A stretch of DNA of 5,889 nt from an uncultured Flavobacteriales bacterium. Its GTDB lineage: Bacteria; Bacteroidota; Bacteroidia; Flavobacteriales_D; Sanyastnellaceae. Under the pieces are notes generated by a model that worked only from the letters and a program-made list of their open reading frames with translations, was not told the origin of the DNA and searched no databases. The DNA lies in assembly GCA_937967465.1 (NCBI GenBank), contig CALBSW010000139.1, positions 1 to 5,889 on the forward strand, in the 5' to 3' direction. Positions 1-5,618 of the stretch are shown piece after piece; positions within the stretch are counted from its first letter, which is position 1, and each line of letters begins with the position of its first letter. The position numbers were made by a program, and so were the translations under genes.

Positions 1-579
1 TCCACCGAAGCCTTGGCCGACAGCCTGCTCAAGCTCACCACCGAGAAGGTGCAGGTCAACGTCATCCACAAGGCCGTGGGCCAGATCTCCGAAAGCGACG
101 TCCTGCTGGCCTCGGCATCCGAAGCCATCATCATCGGCTTCCAGGTCCGCCCAAGCGGCACAGCCCGGAAGCTCGCCGAGAAGGAGGGCATCCAGATTCG
201 CCTGTACTCCATCATCTACCAAGCCATCGAGGAGATGAAGGAGGCCATGGAGGGCCTGCTGTCCGCCAAGATCGAGGAGCGCATCACCGGTACGGCCGAA
301 ATCCGCGAGACCTTCAAGATCTCCAAGGTGGGTACGATTGCCGGTTGCTTCGTGACCGACGGCACCATCCACCGGAACCACGGCATCCGCGTCATCCGCG
401 AAGGCATCGTGGTCTACACCGGCGAGCTCGGCTCCCTCAAGCGCTTCAAGGACGATGCGAAGGAGGTCAAGAAGGGCCTCGAGTGCGGTCTGAACGTGGA
501 GAAGTTCAACGACATCAAGGTGGGCGACATCATCGAAGCCTACGAGGAGGTCGAAGTGAAGCAGACCCTCGACGACTGA
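1..579 (+). CDS. infB: Translation initiation factor IF-2, C-terminal part (5' truncated by the window edge)
   Basis: The reading frame is open from base 1 (first codons read S-T-E-A-L-A-D-S) to the TGA at 577-579, giving the last 192 residues of IF-2. The GTPase domain and domain II lie to the left of the window. What is visible is most of domain III (with the phrase KAVGQISESDVLLASAS and then GFQVRPS), a long connecting helix around residues 75-98 (IYQAIEEMKEAMEGLL), and the C-terminal beta-barrel domain with GCFVTDGTI, which in IF-2 binds the fMet end of initiator tRNA. The protein acts in the cytoplasm, joining initiator tRNA and the ribosomal subunits. The ending KVGDIIEAYEEVEVKQTL is typical of Bacteroidota IF-2. 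Codon use is strongly biased (nearly all Lys AAG, Ile mostly ATC), as expected of a highly expressed gene. The TTG at 13 is an internal Leu codon, not a start. Confidence 0.97.
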   Translation, partial: STEALADSLLKLTTEKVQVNVIHKAVGQISESDVLLASASEAIIIGFQVRPSGTARKLAEKEGIQIRLYSIIYQAIEEMKEAMEGLLSAKIEERITGTAEIRETFKISKVGTIAGCFVTDGTIHRNHGIRVIREGIVVYTGELGSLKRFKDDAKEVKKGLECGLNVEKFNDIKVGDIIEAYEEVEVKQTLDD

Positions 580-583
580 TTCC

Positions 584-1753
584 GTGGCGGTGGAATTCAG
601 CAGCAAGCTGCCCCACCTGGGGACCACCATCTTCACGGAAATGTCCGCCCTCGCGCAGCAGCACGGGGCGGTCAACGTGTCCCAAGGATTCCCGGACATT
701 CCCCCGCCTGAAGGGCTGGTGGAGGCGGCCACCAAGGCACTCCGCGACGGCGTGCACCAGTACGCCCCCATGGCCGGGCGGCCCGACCTGCGCGAGTGGA
801 TCTGCGGCCACCACGCAGAACGCCACGGCGCCAACTACGACCCGGCCGCCGAATGCACCATCGGCGCAGGCGCCTCCTCCCTCCTCTTCGCCGCCATCAC
901 CGCCTTGGTCCACCCTGGAGACGAGGTGGTCGTCCAAACCCCAGCCTACGACCTGTACGCTCCCGGTGTTGCCTTGTCCGGTGGCCGACTGGTGGAAGTT
1001 CCCCTGCTCGGCGACGATGGCGCATGGGATCTCGACGCCCTGCTCGGCGCCATCCACGACCGCACCCGCCTCGTCATCCTCAACACCCCACACAACCCCA
1101 CGGGAACGGTCTGCCCGCCGGGCTTCCTCGACGCCCTCGCCGACCACCTCGAAGGCAAACCCACGGTGGTGCTGTCCGACGAGGTCTATGGCCCCATCGT
1201 CCACGACGGAACCGCTGAAATCTCGCTGGCCCAACACCCCAGGCTGCGCGAGCGGGGCCTCGCCTTCGGCAGCTTCGGCAAGCTGCTGCAGGTGACGGGA
1301 TGGAAAATCGGCTGGGCCGTGGGACCGGCCGCCCTGACGGCTGAACTCCGGAAGGTCCACCAGTACGACGTCTTCTCAACGGGGGCACCGCTCCAAGCCG
1401 CCCTCGCCGCATTCCTGCCGACGGCAGAGGGCCGCACCCACCTCGACGGTCTGCCCGCGATGTACCAGGCCAAGCGGGACCACTTCCTCTCCGGACTGGG
1501 AGGCACAGCGTGGGAATGGACCCCGGCGGCCGGCGGCTTCTTCCAGGTCTTGGATGCCCGCAACCTCATCGACGGGAACGACGGCCATTGGGCCCGCGAA
1601 TGGACCCGCACCCACGGCGTGGCCACCATTCCGATGTCGGCCTTCTTCACGCCCCCCACCCCCCAATTGCGCATCTGCTTCGCCAAGGAAGACGCCACCC
1701 TCGACGCGGCCATCGACCGGTTGCGCCATATTGCGGCCGACCATGCCCGCTGA
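584..1753 (+). CDS. PLP-dependent methionine (glutamine) aminotransferase, YbdL type
   Basis: This 389-residue class I/II (fold type I) aminotransferase matches E. coli YbdL, the methionine aminotransferase, over its whole length as I recall that sequence (386 residues). Shared blocks are SKLPHLGTTIF near the N-terminus, QYAPMAG, RTRLVILNTPHNPTG (Asn167-Gly174), LSDEVY (Asp199, Tyr202), SFGK with the PLP lysine at Lys233, VTGWKIGW, EIRKVHQY-like LRKVHQY and QLRICFAKED, whose Arg363 should bind the substrate carboxylate. It probably transaminates 2-oxo-4-methylthiobutanoate to methionine, with glutamine a likely amino donor. The start is GTG at 584, 4 bases after the infB stop; GTG at 590 is an alternative. 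The first in-frame ATG (codon 20) would delete the conserved N-terminal block. No clear Shine-Dalgarno sequence precedes it, which is normal for Bacteroidota. Odd point: the residues after Lys233 are Leu-Leu-Gln rather than the usual Thr-[Tyr/Phe]-His. A kynurenine/cysteine-conjugate lyase activity is possible. Confidence 0.92.
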   Translation: MAVEFSSKLPHLGTTIFTEMSALAQQHGAVNVSQGFPDIPPPEGLVEAATKALRDGVHQYAPMAGRPDLREWICGHHAERHGANYDPAAECTIGAGASSLLFAAITALVHPGDEVVVQTPAYDLYAPGVALSGGRLVEVPLLGDDGAWDLDALLGAIHDRTRLVILNTPHNPTGTVCPPGFLDALADHLEGKPTVVLSDEVYGPIVHDGTAEISLAQHPRLRERGLAFGSFGKLLQVTGWKIGWAVGPAALTAELRKVHQYDVFSTGAPLQAALAAFLPTAEGRTHLDGLPAMYQAKRDHFLSGLGGTAWEWTPAAGGFFQVLDARNLIDGNDGHWAREWTRTHGVATIPMSAFFTPPTPQLRICFAKEDATLDAAIDRLRHIAADHAR

Positions 1754-2537
1754 ACTCCGCATCGTCGGCCTCCAGGCCGATCTCCATTGGCGCAATCCCG
1801 ACGCCAACCTCGCCCACTTCGACACCCTCTTGGCCGACATCCCCGCCGGGTCCTGTGATCTCGTGGTCCTGCCGGAAATGTTCACCACCGGATTCAGCTG
1901 GCCTCCCATCTCCCCCACCGACGGACCGGGCAGCGACGTGAAATGGATGCAGGCATGGGCCGACCGGCTGGGTGCCGCCATCGCCGGCAGCATCGCCTGC
2001 TTCGACACCGAGGACCAAGCCCGAAACCGCTTCTGGTTCATCCCCCCGAGCGGCGAAGGGACCCCTTCATTCTACGACAAGCGCCACCTGTTCACGCTGG
2101 CCGGGGAGCACAGCCACTTCAAGGCGGGCGACGACCGGGTCGAGTTCGATTTCCGGGGATTCCGCATCCTCCTGCAGGTCTGCTATGACTTGCGCTTCCC
2201 CGTGTTTGTGCGCAACGATCGTTCCGTGCCCTACGACCTTGCTCTGTACGTGGCCAATTGGCCCGAGACCCGGTCCGCGGCCTGGCGCACCCTCCTCCAA
2301 GCCCGCGCCATCGAGAACCAATGCTTCGTGGTCGGCATCAACCGATCCGGAACAGACGGCAATGGGCACCGATACGCCGGGGACAGCCTCATCGCTGATT
2401 TCGCAGGAACCCTGCTTGCAGACGCCGGAAACAACGGCCAACCCGCCACGCTTCAAACCACCTTGAGCCGAGACGAGATGATGGCGTTTCGACAGAAGCT
2501 GCCGTTCCTCGAAGACGCGGACGCCCGCCAGAACTGA
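1743..2537 (+). CDS. Nitrilase-superfamily omega-amidase (2-oxoglutaramate amidase), YafV type
   Basis: The product is a 264-residue carbon-nitrogen hydrolase with the complete catalytic set: Glu45 in LPEMFTTGF, Lys113 in YDKRHLF, and nucleophile Cys147 in QVCYDLRFPV. The second conserved glutamate is Glu122 in AGEHSHF. The later blocks YVANWPETRSAAWRTLL, RAIENQCFVVGINR and GTDGNGHRYAGDS are hallmarks of the YafV/omega-amidase branch, and the length is standard. It should hydrolyse 2-oxoglutaramate (or 2-oxosuccinamate) to 2-oxoglutarate (or oxaloacetate) plus ammonia in the cytoplasm. The frame is open further upstream, but ATG at 1743 is chosen because the homologous N-terminus (ELRIVGLQADLHW) starts there. 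That places the start inside the aminotransferase gene with an 11-base overlap, implying translational coupling. The partnership with an upstream glutamine/methionine transaminase supports the function: the amidase removes the keto product and pulls transamination forward. Exact substrate preference is inferred. Confidence 0.93.
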   Translation: MPAELRIVGLQADLHWRNPDANLAHFDTLLADIPAGSCDLVVLPEMFTTGFSWPPISPTDGPGSDVKWMQAWADRLGAAIAGSIACFDTEDQARNRFWFIPPSGEGTPSFYDKRHLFTLAGEHSHFKAGDDRVEFDFRGFRILLQVCYDLRFPVFVRNDRSVPYDLALYVANWPETRSAAWRTLLQARAIENQCFVVGINRSGTDGNGHRYAGDSLIADFAGTLLADAGNNGQPATLQTTLSRDEMMAFRQKLPFLEDADARQN

Positions 2538-2909
2538 TCAGCCTGCCGAGCGCAGGATGCGGTCCATCGCCCGGCCCTTGGCGAGCTCGTCCACCAACTT
2601 GTCCAGCACCCGCACCTGGCGGGTCAAAGCGTTGTCCAGCTCCTCGATTCGGTACCCGCAAATGACCCCCTTGACCTCGGAGGACAAGGGATTCACGGAG
2701 GCCTCTGCGAAGAACTCGGCCAACGTCGACTGGCGCTCCACGTGCGCCTTCAGGTCGGCATCAGAATAGCCCGTCAACCAAGTCAGAATCGTGTGCAACT
2801 CCGCCACGGTGCGGCCCTTCTTCTCCACCTTGGTGACATAGCACGGATAGACGGAGGCAAACGTCATCTCCGCGATGCGGCGATGGTGGGCTTCCGTGGC
2901 GACGGGCAT
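2538..2909 (-). CDS. DUF2200 domain-containing protein of unknown function
   Basis: This encodes a small soluble protein of 123 residues covering the whole DUF2200 family, as I recall it. The recognisable blocks are RIAEMTFASVYPCYVTKVEKKGRT (residues 11-34), the LTWLTGY segment that follows, FFAEA...NP in the middle, GVICGYRIEEL, and the C-terminal helix LDKLVDELAKGRAMDRILR. I see no signal peptide or membrane segment and no recognisable catalytic motif, so no function is proposed. ATG at 2907-2909 puts the conserved block at residue 11, as in family members; an internal Met at residue 15 would cut into it. It lies 27 bases downstream of the dehydrogenase gene on the same strand and is probably co-transcribed with it. 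Its TGA abuts the omega-amidase TGA of the opposite strand with no base between. Confidence 0.85.
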   Translation of the reverse strand: MPVATEAHHRRIAEMTFASVYPCYVTKVEKKGRTVAELHTILTWLTGYSDADLKAHVERQSTLAEFFAEASVNPLSSEVKGVICGYRIEELDNALTRQVRVLDKLVDELAKGRAMDRILRSAG

Positions 2910-2936
2910 CAGCGGGTTCAGAGGGAGCTCAGGCCC

Positions 2937-4136
2937 TCACTTGAAGGCGTTCTCGCCGGTGATGTCGAGACCGGTGATGAGCAGGTGGATGTCGTGCGTG
3001 CCTTCGTAGGTCACCACGGACTCCAGGTTCATCATGTGGCGCATGATCGGGTACTCCCCGGTGATGCCCATGCCACCGAGCACCTGACGGGCTTCGCGGG
3101 CGATCTGCAGGGCAATCTCCACGTTGTTCCGCTTGGCCATCGAAATCTGGGCGCTGGTCGCCTTGCCCTCGTTGCGGAGCTGACCCAGACGGAGGGTCAG
3201 GAGCTGGGCCTTGGTGATCTCGGTGATCATCTCAGCGAGCTTCTTCTGCTGCAATTGGAATCCGGCGATGGGACGGCCAAACTGCTCGCGCTGCTTGGCG
3301 TAGCGCAAGGCGGTGTCGTAGCAGTCCAGGGCAGCGCCGATGGCGCCCCAAGCGATGCCGTAGCGGGCACTGTCGAGGCAGCTCAGCGGAGCGCCGAGGC
3401 CAGAACGGCCTGGCAGAATGTGAGACTTCGGCACCTTGACGTCCTCGAACACGAGCTCACCGGTGTCGGAGGCCCGAAGGCTCCACTTGCCGGTCATCTT
3501 GGGCGTGGAGAATCCTTCCATGCCGCGCTCCACAACGATGCCGTGGATGCGGCCCTCTTCGTTCTTGGCCCAGACGACCGCGATGTCCGCGAAAGGCGCA
3601 TTGGAAATCCAGATCTTGGCGCCGTTGAGAATCACGTTTTCGCCGTCGCCGGCGTCCTTGTAGTGGGTGACCATCCCTCCCGGGTTGGAGCCGTGGTCGG
3701 GCTCGGTCAGGCCAAAGCAGCCCATCATCTCACCGGTGGCGAGCTTGGGCAGGTACTTCATCTTCTGTTCCTCGGTTCCGTACTTCCAGATCGGGTACAT
3801 CACGAGGGAACTCTGCACGGACGCCGTGCTGCGGAGGCCACTGTCGCAACGCTCCAACTCTTGCATGATGATGCCGTAGGAAATCTGGTCGAGGCCGGCA
3901 CCGCCATATTCCTCCGGGATGTACGGACCGAAAGCGCCAATGGCCCCGAGGCCGGGCAACAAATGCTTGGGGAACACCTGCGTCTCCGCAGCGTCTTCGA
4001 TGATGGGGCTGACTTCCTGCTTGACCCAAGCGCGGGCTGCATCGCGGATCAGCTTGTGCTCCTCGGTGAGGAGGTCGTCCATCATGTAGTAGTCGTGACC
4101 TTGGTAGAGGTCGGTCTTCACGGAACCCATGTTCAT
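2937..4136 (-). CDS. Acyl-CoA dehydrogenase, probable glutaryl-CoA dehydrogenase (decarboxylating)
   Basis: The product is a 399-residue FAD-dependent acyl-CoA dehydrogenase that aligns from end to end with glutaryl-CoA dehydrogenase, which oxidises and decarboxylates glutaryl-CoA to crotonyl-CoA in lysine and tryptophan breakdown. An N-terminal helical domain is followed by the beta domain with CFGLTEPDHGSNPGGM and KIWISNAPFADIAVVWAK, then the C-terminal helical domain with ARYGIAWGAIGAA, QFGRPIAGFQLQQKKLA and LGGMGITGEYPIMRH. The catalytic base is Glu378 in VTYEGTHDIH. Residues that contact the substrate's terminal carboxylate in the human enzyme appear conserved: Glu95, Arg102, Ser106 and Val107 in the block LERCDSGLRSTASVQSSLV. 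The start is ATG at 4134-4136; a second ATG two codons in (4128-4130) is equally plausible. It is divergent from the pseudouridine synthase and probably leads an operon with the DUF2200 gene. No electron-transfer flavoprotein or other glutarate-pathway gene is nearby, so another short-chain acyl-CoA substrate cannot be excluded. Confidence 0.92.
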   Translation of the reverse strand: MNMGSVKTDLYQGHDYYMMDDLLTEEHKLIRDAARAWVKQEVSPIIEDAAETQVFPKHLLPGLGAIGAFGPYIPEEYGGAGLDQISYGIIMQELERCDSGLRSTASVQSSLVMYPIWKYGTEEQKMKYLPKLATGEMMGCFGLTEPDHGSNPGGMVTHYKDAGDGENVILNGAKIWISNAPFADIAVVWAKNEEGRIHGIVVERGMEGFSTPKMTGKWSLRASDTGELVFEDVKVPKSHILPGRSGLGAPLSCLDSARYGIAWGAIGAALDCYDTALRYAKQREQFGRPIAGFQLQQKKLAEMITEITKAQLLTLRLGQLRNEGKATSAQISMAKRNNVEIALQIAREARQVLGGMGITGEYPIMRHMMNLESVVTYEGTHDIHLLITGLDITGENAFK

Positions 4137-4178
4137 GGCTCAAAAATACAACGTGGTCCATCGTACACTTGACTTCCC
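4137..4178. promoter_or_regulatory. Divergent intergenic spacer (42 bases) that must hold both promoters or parts of them
   Basis: This is the only sizeable non-coding stretch in the window. It separates the divergent dehydrogenase (minus) and pseudouridine synthase (plus) start codons. It is visibly more AT-rich than its surroundings on the dehydrogenase side (run of A at 4142-4146). With only 42 bases, the two promoters must overlap each other or reach into the opposite gene's coding sequence. No inverted repeat that would suggest an operator was seen. Confidence 0.6.
4141..4148 (-). promoter_or_regulatory. Possible Bacteroidota -7 promoter element (TAnnTTTG) for the dehydrogenase gene
   Basis: Read on the minus strand the bases are TATTTTTG, an exact match to the Bacteroidota -7 consensus TAnnTTTG. 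The element ends only 4 bases before the dehydrogenase ATG at 4136, so transcription would begin at or just inside the first codons. That implies either a leaderless mRNA or use of the second ATG at 4130. I see no TTG at the expected -33 distance, which weakens the call. The plus strand carries only a one-mismatch version (TACACTTG, 4164-4171) next to the opposite start codon. Confidence 0.35.
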
Positions 4179-5156
4179 ATGGACCGGGAACCCACATCTG
4201 CAGAGGAATTTGTTACCGCTTCGGCCACGATTGGGGCCGACAGGGTGGGCCTGCGCCTGCAAGAAGCCCTGGTGGGCCTGCTCCCGGATTGGTTGCCCAG
4301 CCGCAAATCCTGCCGCAAGGCCCTCGACCGTGGAGACATCCGATGCAATGGACAACCCGCGGGAACGGCCCAGTTCGTGAAGGAAGGCGACAGGATCGAA
4401 TACATCCCGCGAAATGTGGAGGTCCCCGATCCTGGCCCACGTGCTCCGCGCCACCTGCGGGTGTTGCGTCCCACTGGCAGCGATGCGGCCTTCGTCTGGA
4501 AGCCTGCCGGACTGCCCACCAATGGGCCGGGCCACTTCCACCTCGCAGGGGTCATCGCCCATCAGGCCAAGCACGGGACACCTGAGGAGCGCCTCACCCT
4601 ACAGCCCACCCAAGCCGATGGCATGCCCTTCCCCCGGCCGGTCCACCGGTTGGACCGCGCCACCGCTGGATGGGTGTGCCTTGCGTTGACCCTTCGCGCC
4701 GCCCAATCCCTCGGTCACGCCTTTGCCGAAAGGCAGGTGCGCAAGCGCTACCTCGCCCTGGCAGTCGGGAAGGTCGAGGATGGCGGATCCGATGCCCCGC
4801 TCGATGGGAAATCCGCGCACACCACCTGGCGCGTCTTGGGGCAAGGTGCGCTTCCCGTCCACGGAGAGGCCACGTTGCTCGAAGTCTGGCCCACCACGGG
4901 CCGCACACACCAGATTCGCCGTCACTTGGCCGACCTGGGCCATCCGCTCGTTGGAGAAGACGTCCATGCCGCACCCGACGTGGATCCAAAAACGGCCCCG
5001 CGCTATACCGGTCACGGCCTGTTCCTCTGCGCCATCGGACTCACGGTACCCCAGGGGGACCACGGAAACGCCTGCGACGCTTTGGCTCCAGTACCTCGGA
5101 AATACAAACGGATCCGGTGGGCCGCAGAAGCCCTAACCCAACACGGCTACGCGTGA
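4179..5156 (+). CDS. RluA-family RNA pseudouridine synthase with N-terminal S4 domain
   Basis: This 325-residue enzyme isomerises uridine to pseudouridine in RNA. Residues about 20-76 form an S4-like RNA-binding domain (LRLQEALVGLLP, then RKALDRGDIRCNGQ and VKEGDRIEYIP). The catalytic domain follows: FVWKPAGLPTNG (start of the family's KP-G-P block), HRLDRATAGW with the catalytic aspartate Asp159, RKRYLALAVG, the signature TTGRTHQIRRHLADLGHPLVGED, and a closing KRIRWA. The family motif is usually RLDxxTSG; here the Ser is Ala163. The N-terminal wording resembles a Bacteroidota-specific RluA subfamily in which this Ser is also replaced, as I recall it. The RNA target (23S rRNA or tRNA position) cannot be told from the sequence, so no rlu letter is assigned. 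ATG at 4179 is the first start after the divergent spacer. The stop abuts that of rnhA. Confidence 0.9.
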   Translation: MDREPTSAEEFVTASATIGADRVGLRLQEALVGLLPDWLPSRKSCRKALDRGDIRCNGQPAGTAQFVKEGDRIEYIPRNVEVPDPGPRAPRHLRVLRPTGSDAAFVWKPAGLPTNGPGHFHLAGVIAHQAKHGTPEERLTLQPTQADGMPFPRPVHRLDRATAGWVCLALTLRAAQSLGHAFAERQVRKRYLALAVGKVEDGGSDAPLDGKSAHTTWRVLGQGALPVHGEATLLEVWPTTGRTHQIRRHLADLGHPLVGEDVHAAPDVDPKTAPRYTGHGLFLCAIGLTVPQGDHGNACDALAPVPRKYKRIRWAAEALTQHGYA

Positions 5157-5177
5157 TCAGACGGTGGCCTCGTAGCC
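5145..5177. repeat. 7-bp perfect inverted repeat spanning the convergent stop codons of the pseudouridine synthase and rnhA
   Basis: GGCTACG at 5145-5151 is mirrored by CGTAGCC at 5171-5177, with a 19-base loop centred almost on the TGATCA junction (5154-5159). It arises because both proteins end with Gly-Tyr codons (HGYA and GYEATV) written as GGC TAC. It could form a weak bidirectional hairpin, but there is no T-run on either side, so I do not call it an intrinsic terminator. Confidence 0.45.
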
Positions 5178-5618
5178 CTCGTCCACCAGCAGGCCCTTCT
5201 GCTGGTAAGCCGTGACCGCCAAGTGGTCGGCCCGCTCGTTCATCGGGTTCCCTGCGTGTCCCTTGACCCAGTCAAACCGCACCTTGTGGCGCCGGTACAC
5301 CTTGAGGAAGCGCTGCCAGAGATCTGGGTTCTTCTTGCCCTTGTAGCCCTTCTTCTCCCAATTGAACACCCACCCCTTCTGCACGGCGTCGATGACATAC
5401 TTGCTGTCGCTGACCACCCAGCACTCCGTGCCATCCCGCTTCAGGGCTTCGAGCGCCACGATGACCGCCAGCAGCTCCATGCGGTTGTTGGTGGTCAACC
5501 GATAGCCCGCGGTCAATTCCTTGCGCCGCCCGCCCCATTGGAGAATGGCGCCATACCCCCCCGGGCCGGGATTGCCGGAGGCGCCACCGTCGGTATGGAT
5601 GACGACGGGATCAGCCAT
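5157..5618 (-). CDS. rnhA: Ribonuclease HI
   Basis: The product is a 153-residue RNase HI (E. coli enzyme 155 residues) that cleaves the RNA strand of RNA:DNA hybrids, removing R-loops and replication primers in the cytoplasm. All metal-binding/catalytic residues are present: Asp10 in HTDGGASGNPGPGG, Glu48 in TTNNRMEL, Asp71 in VVSDSKYV and Asp131 in NERAD, with the flexible-loop His121 in WVKGHAGNP. The basic, Trp-rich stretch GWVFNWEKKGYKGKKNPDLW (residues 82-101) is the handle region that grips the hybrid. The frame extends upstream to 5708, but that extension reads through MarC in another frame and resembles nothing. ATG at 5616-5618 gives the canonical N-terminus. This ATG lies inside the end of the MarC gene (ATGGCTGA, 8-base overlap), so the two are likely translationally coupled. 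Confidence 0.97.
   Translation of the reverse strand: MADPVVIHTDGGASGNPGPGGYGAILQWGGRRKELTAGYRLTTNNRMELLAVIVALEALKRDGTECWVVSDSKYVIDAVQKGWVFNWEKKGYKGKKNPDLWQRFLKVYRRHKVRFDWVKGHAGNPMNERADHLAVTAYQQKGLLVDEGYEATV

Noticed and set aside
544..558. AGGAGG followed by GTG near the end of infB as a possible start for the aminotransferase
   Set aside because: That GTG (556) is in the infB frame, not the aminotransferase frame. The AGGAGG encodes Glu-Glu codons of infB and is about 35 bases from the real start.
345..1295. 316-residue plus-strand frame overlapping infB and the aminotransferase
   Set aside because: It is Pro/Arg/Ser-rich low-complexity translation in the wrong phase of two clearly real genes.
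530..1360. 276-residue minus-strand open frame opposite the aminotransferase
   Set aside because: The translation is Gly/Arg/Val-rich with no recognisable domain, and it runs across the infB/aminotransferase junction. It is a shadow frame.
1554..1742. Upstream extension of the omega-amidase frame
   Set aside because: It is Pro-rich out-of-frame reading of the aminotransferase. Homology to the nitrilase family begins right after the ATG at 1743.
2542..2556. CCTGC/GCAGG stem with 5-base loop as a terminator for the omega-amidase gene
   Set aside because: The stem is only 5 bp, lies inside the DUF2200 coding end and is not followed by a T-run, so an intrinsic terminator cannot be supported.
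2742..4172. 476-residue open frame on the plus strand, antisense to the dehydrogenase
   Set aside because: It lies wholly opposite two well-supported genes, its translation resembles no family, and it is rich in His, Gly, Val and Leu as expected from reading GC-rich codons backwards. It is a shadow of high GC at third positions.
4164..4173. TACACTTGAC as a promoter for the pseudouridine synthase gene
   Set aside because: It has one mismatch to the -7 consensus, no -33 partner, and lies 5-8 bases from the ATG. It is too weak to call as a feature.
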